A stretch of DNA of 64,000 bases from Francisella orientalis FNO12 (GCF_001042525.2 NZ_CP011921.2:1426001-1490000); one strand, 5' to 3'. Positions 17,931 to 27,840 are shown, numbered from the stretch's first letter. Notes: a model not told the origin generated them from the sequence alone. Made by a program: numbers and translations.

Positions 17931-18459
17931 AAACAATCTACAATATATTTTAAAAGAACCAATATTTCTCGCAACTTATAATATTTTCCATAGTGAAAAG
18001 AGAAAAAATAGCTTTTTAAAAAACTAAGATAGTTTAAAAAAAATAAAATTAAGTTAATTTAAATAATGTTATTATTTCAAATTGTTGGGATGAATTATCA
18101 AAACAAACGGTCACATCTGTAAAAAACCTTTCTAAAACAAGTGTGTAAATTCACTTACACAAACTCTGAGCTCTATCTTAATATTCAATAGTAAAATAGG
18201 CATAACCCACTCCAGAATCTATTATCTGGTCTGCTAGTATTTAACTATCTTCTGATTTTTTATATTTAAACACTACCTTTATCTTAAGCTTGCTAGAAAC
18301 AATCTAGCATCTTAATCAAGAATTTACACAGTTAATTGGAAAGAGCCATAAAAAAATCTAGCTTTATCAAATAACTTATATATACTGAATTCTATATTCA
18401 AACATCAAAGATAAATGTATTATTGCTTATATGAGGTTTTTCACTTTATTTACAGTCTC
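17931..18459. other. Convergent intergenic region without recognisable gene
   Basis: About 530 bp between the end of the plus-strand cassette and the end of the minus-strand cupin gene. I find no open frame or homology-like fragment. Two small perfect inverted repeats are present: a 7-bp stem with a 6-base loop at 18142-18161 (TGTGTAA/TTACACA) and a 7-bp stem with a 5-base loop at 18291-18309 (TGCTAGA/TCTAGCA). Neither is GC-rich nor followed by a U tract, so they are weak terminator candidates only. The size and lack of coding content fit a scar of recombination at the cassette border (inference). Confidence 0.4.
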
Positions 18460-18969
18460 TTAGATATATTTATGATAAGTTAGTTCAATAAGCTCTTTTT
18501 CGCCACTATCTTCTGTATAAATTTTTGACTGCCTTATAGGCTTGCTATACAAGTGTAAAGAGTATGAGGTTGTATCTGATATATTTGATATTGAGTGTAT
18601 GACATCAGTCTCACTCTTAAAAATATTATTTTCTTTAATAACCTTTTTATTCAATTCTTTCAACACACCATTACAATCAAGATAGTAATTAGTATTAACT
18701 AATGAACTACTATTAAGTACTACTATACAATCTTGACCATTATGATCATGGGGAAGTGACCCAGTGCCTTTTGGCCACTTCATCAATATAACCTCAAAAG
18801 AATTACTTAAGTAAATTAAATTCCTTGTATAAATATCACTTCTATCACAACAGCTATCTAATATATCTATATTTATCAAATTGTTAATCGAAAATAAAAG
18901 ATCCTTATAATTAGATTTACTAGTACACCAATCTTCACATATTTTCCTTATTTTACTTAATGAACTCAT
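18460..18969 (-). CDS. Cysteine-dioxygenase-family cupin
   Basis: 169 residues. The iron-site pattern of cysteine dioxygenase type I is visible: KWPKGTGSLPHDHNGQDC with the H-x-H pair, then DVIHSISN, and SYSLHLYSKPI, which matches the closing HLY strand of the family. The family oxidises thiols such as cysteine, 3-mercaptopropionate or related compounds to sulfinates using oxygen. Its place as last gene in a block with an acyl carrier protein and a ketoacyl synthase is unusual. It may oxidise a sulfur-containing precursor of the acyl group that decorates an amino sugar (inference). It could also act on a non-thiol substrate. Confidence 0.7.
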   Translation of the reverse strand: MSSLSKIRKICEDWCTSKSNYKDLLFSINNLINIDILDSCCDRSDIYTRNLIYLSNSFEVILMKWPKGTGSLPHDHNGQDCIVVLNSSSLVNTNYYLDCNGVLKELNKKVIKENNIFKSETDVIHSISNISDTTSYSLHLYSKPIRQSKIYTEDSGEKELIELTYHKYI

Positions 18970-18975
18970 TTCTAC

Positions 18976-19212
18976 TTACGCAAGTTTATTATTTACATAA
19001 TCAATTAATGATGAAATAGTTTGCACTCTATCTAAATCATTATCAGGAATTTTGATATCAAATTTTTCTTCAATTAATAAATAAACTGTAACTGCATCAA
19101 GTGAATCTAACCCTTGATCTACTAAGCTAACATCATCTTTTAAGTTCTCAGTACTAAACATAACATCAGCTTCATTTATCGTATTTATTATATCTTCTTT
19201 TGTAATTTTCAT
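18976..19212 (-). CDS. Acyl carrier protein (module 2)
   Basis: About 78 residues. The attachment serine lies in the GLDSLDAVTVYLLIEEKF motif, DSLD being of the fatty-acid ACP type. I choose ATG 19212 because the sequence just before it, GGAGAG and four bases, is a good ribosome binding site; an ATG 12 bp upstream overlaps the end of the synthase gene. It lies directly between the ketoacyl synthase III and the cupin and is a separate gene from the carrier protein at 10186. It should carry the acyl intermediate of this block to the LpxD-like transferase (inference). Confidence 0.9.
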   Translation of the reverse strand: MKITKEDIINTINEADVMFSTENLKDDVSLVDQGLDSLDAVTVYLLIEEKFDIKIPDNDLDRVQTISSLIDYVNNKLA

Positions 19213-19213
19213 T

Positions 19214-20146
19214 TTACTCTCCATATTTTCCTACTCTTTCTAAGATAGCACTTGCCCATGATAATCCAACCCCAAAACCACTAATTACAAACCTATTAGA
19301 GCTTCTATCTAATTCTTTTTCTAATATAATAGGTATAGATGATGAAACTGTGTTTCCATAATCACTCATATCGAAAACAATTTTAGACTCATCAACCTTT
19401 AATCTTTTACCAATAGTATCAACAATATATTTACTGCCCTGATGCAAAATATATTTATCGATATCTTTATCTGTATAGCTGTTTTTCTCTAATAGTTGAG
19501 ATATATGTTTAGGAATCATTGTAGCTGTAAATGTAAAGACCGCCCTTCCATTCATATATAACTTACCATTATCACAAATTAACTCTTTATAATTACTTCC
19601 ATCTGTACCAAATAATACATCTTTGAGTTCTAAAACTAACTCTTCACCAATATATGTAACTGTTGCAGCATCTCCAAAAAGTAAAGCTGTATTTTTATCA
19701 TCTTGATCAACTATCTCACTATATGGATCAGCTGTAAACAACAAACCTCTTTTAAGATTATTATTTTTCATAAAAGAAATAATGTTTGATAGCCCATAAA
19801 CATAACCACTGCAGCCTAATGATATATCGAAACACGCACAGTTATTAGGTAAGTTAAGTTTACTATGAACAATTGCTGACGTATGAGGAATATTATAATC
19901 AGAATTTTGAGTGACGACTATGCAACAATCAATTTTTGATTTATCTATAAATTTCTTTCTCTCTAGATTATTAAACGCTTTTACACATAAATCTGATGCT
20001 TTATCACTTTCTTCTTTTATTAAAAAGCTTCTAACTCCTATTTTTTGCTCTATAAAGCTATCATCGATTTTAAATTTATCTTTTTTATCATAATTAGATA
20101 CTTTACTATCGGGCAAGTAACTTGCTATACCTGTTATTCCCAGCAT
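19214..20146 (-). CDS. 3-oxoacyl-ACP synthase III (FabH-like)
   Basis: A thiolase-fold condensing enzyme of 310 residues, the normal FabH length. The catalytic triad is visible: C112 in DISLGCSGYVYGL, H235 in YILHQGSKYIV and N265 in DYGNTVSSS, with the closing GFGVGLSWASAI. FabH enzymes condense an acyl-CoA starter with malonyl-ACP. This copy sits in a sugar cluster, next to its own ACP, so it is a pathway-specific synthase rather than the housekeeping FabH (inference). An RBS-like AAGGG precedes ATG 20146. The starter substrate cannot be deduced; a branched or amino-bearing chain is possible. Confidence 0.9.
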   Translation of the reverse strand: MLGITGIASYLPDSKVSNYDKKDKFKIDDSFIEQKIGVRSFLIKEESDKASDLCVKAFNNLERKKFIDKSKIDCCIVVTQNSDYNIPHTSAIVHSKLNLPNNCACFDISLGCSGYVYGLSNIISFMKNNNLKRGLLFTADPYSEIVDQDDKNTALLFGDAATVTYIGEELVLELKDVLFGTDGSNYKELICDNGKLYMNGRAVFTFTATMIPKHISQLLEKNSYTDKDIDKYILHQGSKYIVDTIGKRLKVDESKIVFDMSDYGNTVSSSIPIILEKELDRSSNRFVISGFGVGLSWASAILERVGKYGE

Positions 20147-20162
20147 TTTATCCCTTATAGCC

Positions 20163-20747
20163 TTATACTAAACTAAAGTATATGAACCCTAATGATTCAT
20201 TATCCAAAAAAATTTCTGTTTTGGTAAGCTTAAAATTAAAGTTTGACTTAAATTCCAGCCTTATTAGATAATAATTCAAAGGAATTTTTTTAAGCTGCAG
20301 CCTAGTAAAATACCATTTACCAAAAGCTTCTTTAAACATATTTTCCAGAAGACTCTTATTTAAGGCAACTATATTTTCAATAAGGCTATACGATGTATCT
20401 TTATTTAAATTAATTTTCCCTAAATCTAAATCAATTTTTGAAAGCTCGACAATTTTATTTTCAGCATAATCATACCTACAAACTATATCATCTTTATTTT
20501 CGACTAAGTAGTATGTCTTTTTATCATCATTTGTATCATAAAATTTTACAACTACTTTTGCATCCGTAGCATTATCTTCTACAATATCTAATTTTTTTTT
20601 TGCAATCCCATGAAAAGATAAGTCAAGCATCGTATTTTCATAATTTAAACTATCATTGAAACAGTTTTTGAGCTCATTAAAAATATCTGTACCATGAATA
20701 TAATCTCTAGAACCTTTAAAACAAAAATTCAATTTTTTTTTAGTCAT
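20163..20747 (-). CDS. Protein of unknown function in the acyl block
   Basis: 194 residues that I do not recognise. It is rich in Lys, Asp, Asn and aromatic residues, with no signal peptide and no membrane segment. The middle (VVVKFYDTNDDKKTYYLVENKDDIVCRYDYAE) and the end (YYLIRLEFKSNFNFKLTK, ESLGFIYFSLV) look like beta-strands, and a helix-like stretch (SYSLIENIVALNKSLLENMFKEAFG) lies between them. The start overlaps the stop of the LpxD-like gene by 4 bp and the synthase gene follows after 16 bp, so it is translated as part of this block. A dehydratase, thioesterase or acyl-chain modifying role would fit the gap in the pathway, but there is no sequence support for any of them. Confidence 0.7.
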   Translation of the reverse strand: MTKKKLNFCFKGSRDYIHGTDIFNELKNCFNDSLNYENTMLDLSFHGIAKKKLDIVEDNATDAKVVVKFYDTNDDKKTYYLVENKDDIVCRYDYAENKIVELSKIDLDLGKINLNKDTSYSLIENIVALNKSLLENMFKEAFGKWYFTRLQLKKIPLNYYLIRLEFKSNFNFKLTKTEIFLDNESLGFIYFSLV

Positions 20748-21637
20748 TTTTCTCTCTGTTCTCTTGCAAAATTTCTTATTCTTCTTGTATGATTATATGC
20801 AAAGTTACCAGATACCTGCTCACCAGCAACAACATCTTTAACTACTACACTACCTATTTTTATACTTGCATTATCTCCTATATTCACATAATCAGCAATT
20901 ATAGAAGAGTTACCAATCCAACAATTATTACCTATTTTTGTCCAGCCTGCAACTTGCACTCTTCCTGTTATAATATTATTTTCCCCTATTTTACAACCAT
21001 GTCCAATATTAACATTTACACTAATCTTAGTTCCACGCCCTATTGTTGTAAACTCATCATGTGCTCTTTGGATCATACTACCTGTCATAATTTCCACATT
21101 TTTATGCAAATGTACGCCTCCCGCATGTAAAAATTTGACAACCTCACCACTTTTTCTTCTTCGAAAATAAAAACCTTCACAACCCAATACTACATTATCA
21201 CCTATTATGCAGTTATCTTCTATTATAGTATAATCATTTATGATTACATTTTTACCTATAGAAACATTATCTCCAATATAACATTTTGGACTAATAAATG
21301 AGCTCTCATCAACCACTAATGATTTACTTATCTTATAATCCATGCGCGGTTTAATTAGCCCATTTACTATAAACTCATTTAAAATCTCTCCGTATAAAAA
21401 AACTGGCTCATCATATACTGCGACTGCCTTAGTAGTTTTATGTCTTAACTCGCTCGTTGTTATAATTGCTGAAATATTTGGGTTTTTCTCGGCTATCTCT
21501 ATAAACTCTAAATTAGAGGCATAACACAAAACATTACTTTTATCCTTTATGTTTGCGTTGCCTACGATCCCAAAAGAACCATCTTTTATAACCATTGAAC
21601 TATCTATAAACTGGCTTAATTTGTATATTTTCTTCAT
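20744..21637 (-). CDS. LpxD-like acyl-ACP-dependent N-acyltransferase
   Basis: About 297 residues with the LpxD plan: an N-terminal nucleotide-binding domain (SSMVIKDGSFGIVGNANI to about residue 100) and a long left-handed beta-helix (IGDNVSIGKNVIIND, NIGHGCKIGENN with the candidate catalytic His, then GRVQVAGWTKIGNNCWIG, which closely follows the LpxD pattern). LpxD moves 3-hydroxyacyl chains from ACP to an amino sugar. I choose ATG 21637; TTG and GTG codons just upstream are less likely. Since a dedicated ACP and synthase follow in the same unit, I infer that it N-acylates a dTDP-amino sugar with the product of this block, and it is not the lipid A LpxD. Confidence 0.85.
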   Translation of the reverse strand: MKKIYKLSQFIDSSMVIKDGSFGIVGNANIKDKSNVLCYASNLEFIEIAEKNPNISAIITTSELRHKTTKAVAVYDEPVFLYGEILNEFIVNGLIKPRMDYKISKSLVVDESSFISPKCYIGDNVSIGKNVIINDYTIIEDNCIIGDNVVLGCEGFYFRRRKSGEVVKFLHAGGVHLHKNVEIMTGSMIQRAHDEFTTIGRGTKISVNVNIGHGCKIGENNIITGRVQVAGWTKIGNNCWIGNSSIIADYVNIGDNASIKIGSVVVKDVVAGEQVSGNFAYNHTRRIRNFAREQREK

Positions 21638-21761
21638 CACCAACCTACTTATCTCATTTACCTTTCGATCTTTTAATACGTACTAAATTTTTCAAAGTCC
21701 ATATATAACCTAACTTATAAACTAAAGCTTCTAATAAATTAAACTTTACTAAATAAACTCT

Positions 21762-22775
21762 TCAACTTATTTTTTTAAGATAAAACTCTATAGTCTCTTT
21801 AAACATTTTCTCAAAATCTTGAGATGGTTTCCATTCTAGTTCATTTTGAATCTTACTATTATCTATAGCATATCGCCAATCATGACCTTTTCTATCTTCA
21901 ACAAATGATATTAGTCTATTATGTGGAGCATGCTCAGGCTTATACTCATCCATTAGTTTACATATAGTATTTATAAGTGTCAGATTATTAACCTCATTAA
22001 TACCACCTATATTATACACCTCACCAACAATACCTTTCTCAACTACTGTTTGTATAGCATCACAATGATCTACCACATACAGCCAGTCACGGATATTTGA
22101 ACCATCTCCATATACCGGAATAGGCTTTTTGTTGATACAGCTATTAATCACAACTGGTATTAACTTCTCAGGATGTTGATATGGTCCATAGTTATTTGAG
22201 CAATTTGAAATCGTAACTGGCAATTCATAAGTATGATGATATGCTCTAGCAATATGATCAGATCCGGCTTTTGATGCTGAGTATGGTGAGTTAGGCTCAT
22301 ATGCCTTTGTCTCTGTGAATGCCGGATCATCTTTTGATAATGTACCATACACCTCATCTGTAGATACATGATGGAACTTGCAACTTGTTTCATCTAAGCC
22401 TAACTCATCAAACCAATATCTTTTAGCACAATTTAAAAGTGTAAATGTACCTATTACATTTGTCTCCAAAAATACCTTAGGATTAGCAATTGAGTTATCT
22501 ACATGAGATTCAGCTGCAAAATGCACTACAGTTTCAATATTATATTTTTTGAGAGTCTCATATACTAACGTCTCATCACAAATATCACCTTTGATAAAAG
22601 TATGATTATGTTCATTTTCTAAATCCTTTAGATTATCTAAACTACCTGCATAAGTAAGTTTGTCATAAGATACTATTTTCACATCGTCATATCTCGATAA
22701 CATCATACGCACATAGTTACTACCTATAAAACCAGCAGCTCCTGTTACTAATATGTTTCTAGGTTTATAGTCCAT
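21762..22775 (-). CDS. rmlB: dTDP-glucose 4,6-dehydratase
   Basis: An extended SDR of 337 residues producing dTDP-4-keto-6-deoxyglucose. Signs are NILVTGAAGFIGSNYV at the N-terminus, HFAAESHVDNSI, the catalytic STDEVYG, YSASKAGSDH with the Tyr and Lys, and the NCSNNYGPYQ and GDGSNIRDWLYV blocks, all diagnostic. Its product feeds rmlC/rmlD in this cluster and is also the substrate for the FdtA-, VioA- and WecE-like enzymes. It lies 264 bp downstream of rmlD, with no recognisable feature in that gap. Confidence 0.95.
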   Translation of the reverse strand: MDYKPRNILVTGAAGFIGSNYVRMMLSRYDDVKIVSYDKLTYAGSLDNLKDLENEHNHTFIKGDICDETLVYETLKKYNIETVVHFAAESHVDNSIANPKVFLETNVIGTFTLLNCAKRYWFDELGLDETSCKFHHVSTDEVYGTLSKDDPAFTETKAYEPNSPYSASKAGSDHIARAYHHTYELPVTISNCSNNYGPYQHPEKLIPVVINSCINKKPIPVYGDGSNIRDWLYVVDHCDAIQTVVEKGIVGEVYNIGGINEVNNLTLINTICKLMDEYKPEHAPHNRLISFVEDRKGHDWRYAIDNSKIQNELEWKPSQDFEKMFKETIEFYLKKIS

Positions 22776-23039
22776 TTATATATTCCTTTATAGTTTAAAT
22801 AGTATTTTGATATTTTAAAATCTTATAGAGTAATTGTAGCTTGTTATTTACTATTAGTTAATAGTAAATTGATTTCATAAGTAAATTTCAAGTTATGTGC
22901 ATTACAACAACTGAGTAAGATAGTAATATGTCCATATCATTCTCACGCAGGTGGGAATCTTTATCACATGTATCTACTAGTTATAAGATATTCGTCTTCA
23001 CAGCTATAACGACAAGGAGCATAACCCTAGCTCGATGGA

Positions 23040-23918
23040 TTAATTATCACTCAGAATCCTAGTGACACAATCTTTCAGTGAGTCTTTCCAGTACCGTAGC
23101 TCTATATCGAAATCTGACTTTATCTTACTCTTATTAAGTACACTATAATGCGGACGCTTCGCAGGAGTTAGATAATCTTTAGTTTCAATTGAATTAACCT
23201 GACAGCTTATATTTGCAATATTCATAATCTCTTTAGCAAAATCATACCAGCTAGCTACACCCTCGTTACTATAATTATAAATTTCTAATTTTGAGTTTTG
23301 AATCCTCAGAAGTATATCTAAAATAGATTTTGCTAAATCTTTGGCATAGGTAGGAGTACCTACTTGATCATAGATAACCCCCAAAGAGTCTCTTTCTCTA
23401 CCCAAGCGAAGCATTGTTTTGACAAAATTATTACCATAATATGAGTAAACCCATGATGTTCTGATAATTATCGAGTTTTTAGGATTTATATCCAAAATTG
23501 CTTGTTCACCAGCAAGCTTGGTAGCACCATAAACACCTTGCGGGTTTGTAGCATCTGCTTCAATATACGGCTTATAATTTTGGCCATCAAAAACATAATC
23601 TGTAGATATATGTACTAACTTAACGCCATGCTCTTTTGCAACCATAGCGATATTAGCAACAGCAAGATGATTTATCTTATCTGCCATTTCAATATCAGTT
23701 TCAGCTTTATCCACAGCAGTATATGCTGCACAATTAATAATAGCCCCAATATTATTATCAATAATAAATCTCCGCACAGACTCATGTTCTGTTATATCTA
23801 ACAACTTACTATCTGCAAATATAAAGGTATAATTTTGAATTTCTAATTTTGAACTAAACACTAACTCTTTTAATTCAGAGCCTAACTGACCACTACTACC
23901 TGTTACTAATACATTCAT
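23040..23918 (-). CDS. rmlD: dTDP-4-dehydrorhamnose reductase
   Basis: An NAD(P)H-dependent reductase of 292 residues completing dTDP-L-rhamnose synthesis. It shows NVLVTGSSGQLGSEL, INCAAYTAVDKAE, the catalytic STDYVFDG, and YGATKLAGEQA with the Tyr/Lys pair, followed by RTSWVYS. It is third in the rmlA-rmlC-rmlD-rmlB order. The 85-bp gap to rmlC contains short direct repeats of AATTCAAAATT character but no gene. Confidence 0.95.
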   Translation of the reverse strand: MNVLVTGSSGQLGSELKELVFSSKLEIQNYTFIFADSKLLDITEHESVRRFIIDNNIGAIINCAAYTAVDKAETDIEMADKINHLAVANIAMVAKEHGVKLVHISTDYVFDGQNYKPYIEADATNPQGVYGATKLAGEQAILDINPKNSIIIRTSWVYSYYGNNFVKTMLRLGRERDSLGVIYDQVGTPTYAKDLAKSILDILLRIQNSKLEIYNYSNEGVASWYDFAKEIMNIANISCQVNSIETKDYLTPAKRPHYSVLNKSKIKSDFDIELRYWKDSLKDCVTRILSDN

Positions 23919-24003
23919 AACTCTTAATGCCTATTAAATATCTTGCGCTATATCAAATTACTCATTAACCACTAATTCAAAATTTACAATTCAAAATTCA
24001 GCA

Positions 24004-24576
24004 TTAATAATAATTCTTCCCATACTCAAATAAATCAATTGTCTCATTCAATTTCGGTTGAATCCTATCTTTTGCTGACAACTTGAGCTTATCAGCAGGT
24101 ACTTGCCAGTCTACAACAATACTATCATCATCAAAGGCGATACCCCTATCGTACTCTGGAGAGTAATAACTATCAACCTTGTAAGCAAATACAGTATCAT
24201 CTTCTAAAACAACAAAGCCATGAGCAAACCCTCTTGGTATAAGTATTTGTTTTTTATTCTCAGCACTTAATTCAATTGCAATATATTGACCAAAAGTAGG
24301 ACTACCCTTACGAATATCTACAGCAACATCTAGCACTCTACCTTGAATAACTCTAACAAGCTTGGTCTGCGCATGTGGAACCAACTGATAATGTAAACCT
24401 CTAAGCACTCCATAATAGCTCTTAGACTCATTATCTTGACAGAAGTTAATCTTATAACCTAAAAAATCAAAGAGCTTATCTTCTCGAAAAGTCTCTATAA
24501 AATAGCCTCTACCATCACCGTGAACAGTAGGCTCACAAATAATAATATCACTGATATGTGTACGCGTAAATTTCAT
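24004..24576 (-). CDS. rmlC: dTDP-4-dehydrorhamnose 3,5-epimerase
   Basis: A cupin epimerase of 190 residues. The diagnostic features are [12 protein letters not shown], the catalytic histidine in [32 protein letters not shown], and [16 protein letters not shown]. It inverts C3 and C5 of the RmlB product before reduction by RmlD. Its ATG overlaps the stop of rmlA by 4 bp (ATGA), so translation is coupled. Confidence 0.95.
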   Translation of the reverse strand: MKFTRTHISDIIICEPTVHGDGRGYFIETFREDKLFDFLGYKINFCQDNESKSYYGVLRGLHYQLVPHAQTKLVRVIQGRVLDVAVDIRKGSPTFGQYIAIELSAENKKQILIPRGFAHGFVVLEDDTVFAYKVDSYYSPEYDRGIAFDDDSIVVDWQVPADKLKLSAKDRIQPKLNETIDLFEYGKNYY

Positions 24577-25463
24577 CGTGGTACTGCTCGCTCTTTTGCT
24601 CTCTTTATCAAATACTGACCATATTGATTTTTCTTGAGCGGTTGGGCTAATTTAAGAAGTTGCTCTTTTGAGATATATCCCATCTCATAAGCAATCTCTT
24701 CAAGACACGCAACCTTTAGCCCTTGTCTGTCTTCTATAGTTTGGATAAAGTTACTCGCTGCAAGCATGCTCTCATGTGTGCCAGTGTCAAGCCATGCATA
24801 TCCTCTACCCATAGTCTTAACCTTAAGACGCGCTTCATCAAGATACATCTGATTAAGTGTAGAAATCTCTAACTCTCCTCTCTCAGATGGTTGTACTTGC
24901 TTAGCCTTAACCACTACATCACTAGGATAAAAATACAAGCCCACAACCGCATAGTTTGATTTTGGCTTCTTTGGTTTCTCCTCGATACTAATCACATTCC
25001 CATCTGCATCAAAGTCTGCCACACCATATCTCTCTGGATCATCAACATAGTAACCAAAAATACTAGCACCATTCTCTTTTTCTACATTTTGTATACTTTT
25101 AGTAAACATCTTGGGTAGACCATGGCCATAGAAAATATTATCACCAAGCACAAGACAAGCTGAATCCCCCGCCAAAAACTCCTCAGCTAATATAAAAGCT
25201 TGAGCAAGCCCATCTGGACTAGGCTGTATAGTATACTCAAGATTGATTCCAAGGTCAGAACCATCACCCAAAAGATTTTTAAAACTAGGCTGATCTTGTT
25301 CTGTTGTAATTATAAGTATATCTTTTAGACCAGCCAACATAAGCACAGAAAGTGGGTAGTAAATAAGTGGCTTATCATATATTGGTGTAAGCTGTTTACT
25401 CACACCTTTTGTAATTGGATACAGTCGTGTACCACTACCACCAGCTAATATTATACCTTTCAT
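24573..25463 (-). CDS. rmlA: Glucose-1-phosphate thymidylyltransferase
   Basis: A nucleotidyltransferase of about 296 residues making dTDP-glucose. The start [18 protein letters not shown] is the universal form, and it is preceded by TAGGG at the correct spacing, so I choose ATG 25463 over an upstream in-frame ATG at 25529. Further marks are [34 protein letters not shown] and [14 protein letters not shown]. It is the entry enzyme for every dTDP sugar in this cluster and is translationally coupled to rmlC. Confidence 0.95.
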   Translation of the reverse strand: MKGIILAGGSGTRLYPITKGVSKQLTPIYDKPLIYYPLSVLMLAGLKDILIITTEQDQPSFKNLLGDGSDLGINLEYTIQPSPDGLAQAFILAEEFLAGDSACLVLGDNIFYGHGLPKMFTKSIQNVEKENGASIFGYYVDDPERYGVADFDADGNVISIEEKPKKPKSNYAVVGLYFYPSDVVVKAKQVQPSERGELEISTLNQMYLDEARLKVKTMGRGYAWLDTGTHESMLAASNFIQTIEDRQGLKVACLEEIAYEMGYISKEQLLKLAQPLKKNQYGQYLIKRAKERAVPR

Positions 25464-25593
25464 AGTAAACCCTAAGAGAACAAATAGATAACTAAAAGAT
25501 AGTATACGAATAGCAATCTGAAATTTCAATCACAGAGCTAGGTATATTGAAAATATTGTAAGAAACAAAAACTTTGAATATATTGAATATAGA

Positions 25594-26643
25594 TTAAAAC
25601 TTTGACAGATACCAGTTATAAATTCTTTTAACACCTTCTTCAAGCTCTACATTGTGTTTCCAGCCAAGCGAATGCAGTTTAGATGGATCAGTAAGTTTAA
25701 CCATTGTACCATCTGGCTTATCAGCATTAAACTTAAGTTCACCTTTGAAACCAACAATACCCTTAATAAGCTCAGCTAACTCTCTAATAGAGATATCAAT
25801 CCCAGTACCGATATTGATATGAGTATTTCTTATCTCTTTAGCATCTTTAAGATAGGTATCTTTGAAGTCTCTATTTTCTAATAAAAACACACATGCATCT
25901 GCCATATCTTCAGAGTATAAAAATTCTCTTCTTGGATTGCCTGTACCCCATATTTCTACAGAACTCTCATTCACACCGAATTTAGATAAATACTGTCTAA
26001 CTTCTTCAATAGAGTTTACTTTCAAATCATGCAACACTTGCTCCGTCTTGCCTTCATCTAGAAGTTTTGCAAGATGTATCTTTCTAATCAGCGCTGGTAA
26101 AACATGAGATTTCTCAAGATCAAAATTATCATTAGGCCCGTATAGATTTGTTGGCATCACAGATATAAAGTTTGTGCCATACTGCAAATTATAGCTCTCA
26201 CACATCTTGATACCAGCTATCTTAGCGATAGCATATGGCTCATTAGTGTACTCTAATGGACTAGTTAATAAACAATCTTCTAGCATAGGCTGTGGAGCAT
26301 CTTTAGGATATATACATGTACTACCCAAAAATAGAAGCTTCTTCACACCATTTACATAACTTTGATGGATAACATTATTTTGAATCTGAATATTATCATA
26401 GATAAATTCTGCTCGATAAGTATTGTTCGCAACAATCCCACCAACTTTAGCTGCCGCTAAAATCACATACTCAGGTTTTTCTACCTTAAAAAAATCCTTA
26501 ACAGCTTTTTGATTAGTTAAATCAAGCTCTGCGTGAGTTCTCAATACTAAATTAGTATAGCCTTTAGATTGAAGATTCTTAACAATAGCTGAGCCAACCA
26601 ACCCTCTATGCCCAGCTACATATATTTTGCTATCTTTATGCAT
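25594..26643 (-). CDS. fcl: GDP-L-fucose synthase
   Basis: An SDR of about 349 residues (also called WcaG) that epimerises and reduces GDP-4-keto-6-deoxymannose to GDP-L-fucose. Marks are [16 protein letters not shown] at the N-terminus, [25 protein letters not shown], and YAIAKIAG with the catalytic Tyr/Lys. It is longer than the about 320-residue E. coli form, with an extra segment around [21 protein letters not shown] that is common in many relatives. I use ATG 26643, preceded by AAGGA; a TTG start 21 bp upstream would overlap gmd. Confidence 0.9.
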   Translation of the reverse strand: MHKDSKIYVAGHRGLVGSAIVKNLQSKGYTNLVLRTHAELDLTNQKAVKDFFKVEKPEYVILAAAKVGGIVANNTYRAEFIYDNIQIQNNVIHQSYVNGVKKLLFLGSTCIYPKDAPQPMLEDCLLTSPLEYTNEPYAIAKIAGIKMCESYNLQYGTNFISVMPTNLYGPNDNFDLEKSHVLPALIRKIHLAKLLDEGKTEQVLHDLKVNSIEEVRQYLSKFGVNESSVEIWGTGNPRREFLYSEDMADACVFLLENRDFKDTYLKDAKEIRNTHINIGTGIDISIRELAELIKGIVGFKGELKFNADKPDGTMVKLTDPSKLHSLGWKHNVELEEGVKRIYNWYLSKF

Positions 26644-26656
26644 TTTAAATAATTCC

Positions 26657-27796
26657 TTACTCAAAATAACTCATAATTTTATAGCCACCTTCTTTTAGGT
26701 AAACATCTTTCGTCATCAATTTCAAATCACTTTCCATCATATCATTTACAAGATGCTCAAGGTCATATTCTCTGCTCCAGCCTAATTTTTGTTCAGCCTT
26801 TGTAGGATCACCCAATAATAGATCTACTTCTGTAGGTCTGAAATATCTAGGATCTACACAAACCACTACCTGACCTTCTGATATATGAGATAAATCAACA
26901 TCCGCTTTTTCAGCTCTAGCTAAATCCACTGAATCAACTACACCGATCTCATCAACACCCTCACCTTCAAATCTCAGATTAATACCTGCATAAGCAAATG
27001 ATAATTTAACGAAATCTCTAACTGTAGTAGTCTGACCAGTAGCAATCACCCAGTCTTCTGGCTGATCAGCTTGCAGAATCATCCACATCATTCTTACGTA
27101 ATCTTTGGCATGACCCCAGTCTCTTTTAGCATCTAGATTACCCAGATACAGCTTATCTTGAAGGTTAAGCGCTATTTTAGATGCTGCTCTTGTAATCTTT
27201 CTAGTCACGAAAGTCTCGCCACGCACTGGAGACTCATGATTAAACAAAATACCATTACAAGCATACATACCATACGCTTCTCTATAATTCACAGTAATCC
27301 AGAACGCATACATCTTAGCTACTGCGTAAGGTGATCTTGGATAGAATGGCGTAGTCTCACTCTGCGGAATCGCTTGAACTTTACCATAAAGCTCAGATGT
27401 ACTTGCTTGATATATTTTAGTCTTCTTCTCTAACCCAAGAAGTCTAACAGCTTCTAAAATTCTTAATGTACCTGTACCATCAGCATTAACAACATATTCT
27501 GGGGTCTCAAAAGATACATGTACATGACTCATCGCAGCTAAATTATAGATCTCATCTGGTTGAGTATCAGCAATAATTCTAGTTAGATTCATAGAATCTG
27601 TCATATCACCATAGTGTAGAATCAAATTTCTATTCTCAACATGAGGGTCTTGGTATAAGTGGTCGATTCTATCAGTATTAAAAAGTGAACTTCTTCTTTT
27701 GATACCATGAACAACATAGCCTTTTTTTAATAAAAACTCAGCCAAATATGAACCATCTTGACCAGTAATACCTGTAATTAATGCTACTTTTTTCAT
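26657..27796 (-). CDS. gmd: GDP-mannose 4,6-dehydratase
   Basis: An extended SDR of about 379 residues, the first committed step to GDP-L-fucose. Marks are [56 protein letters not shown], the STSELYG catalytic site, [10 protein letters not shown], and [18 protein letters not shown] 27796 follows AAGGATTGCAG, a suitable ribosome binding site. It is placed between manC and fcl, giving the order manC-gmd-fcl on the minus strand. Confidence 0.95.
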   Translation of the reverse strand: MKKVALITGITGQDGSYLAEFLLKKGYVVHGIKRRSSLFNTDRIDHLYQDPHVENRNLILHYGDMTDSMNLTRIIADTQPDEIYNLAAMSHVHVSFETPEYVVNADGTGTLRILEAVRLLGLEKKTKIYQASTSELYGKVQAIPQSETTPFYPRSPYAVAKMYAFWITVNYREAYGMYACNGILFNHESPVRGETFVTRKITRAASKIALNLQDKLYLGNLDAKRDWGHAKDYVRMMWMILQADQPEDWVIATGQTTTVRDFVKLSFAYAGINLRFEGEGVDEIGVVDSVDLARAEKADVDLSHISEGQVVVCVDPRYFRPTEVDLLLGDPTKAEQKLGWSREYDLEHLVNDMMESDLKLMTKDVYLKEGGYKIMSYFE

Positions 27797-27840
27797 CTGC
27801 AATCCTTATATTTACTTTATTAAACTCTATTAAAATCATC

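Noticed and set aside
18142-18309. Two inverted repeats as rho-independent terminators
   Set aside because: The stems have only 7 bp, are AT-rich and lack a following U tract on either strand.
19214-20146. Housekeeping FabH of fatty-acid synthesis
   Set aside because: No fabD, fabG or fabF accompany it, it has its own second-type ACP and an LpxD-like neighbour, and it lies inside the O-antigen cluster.
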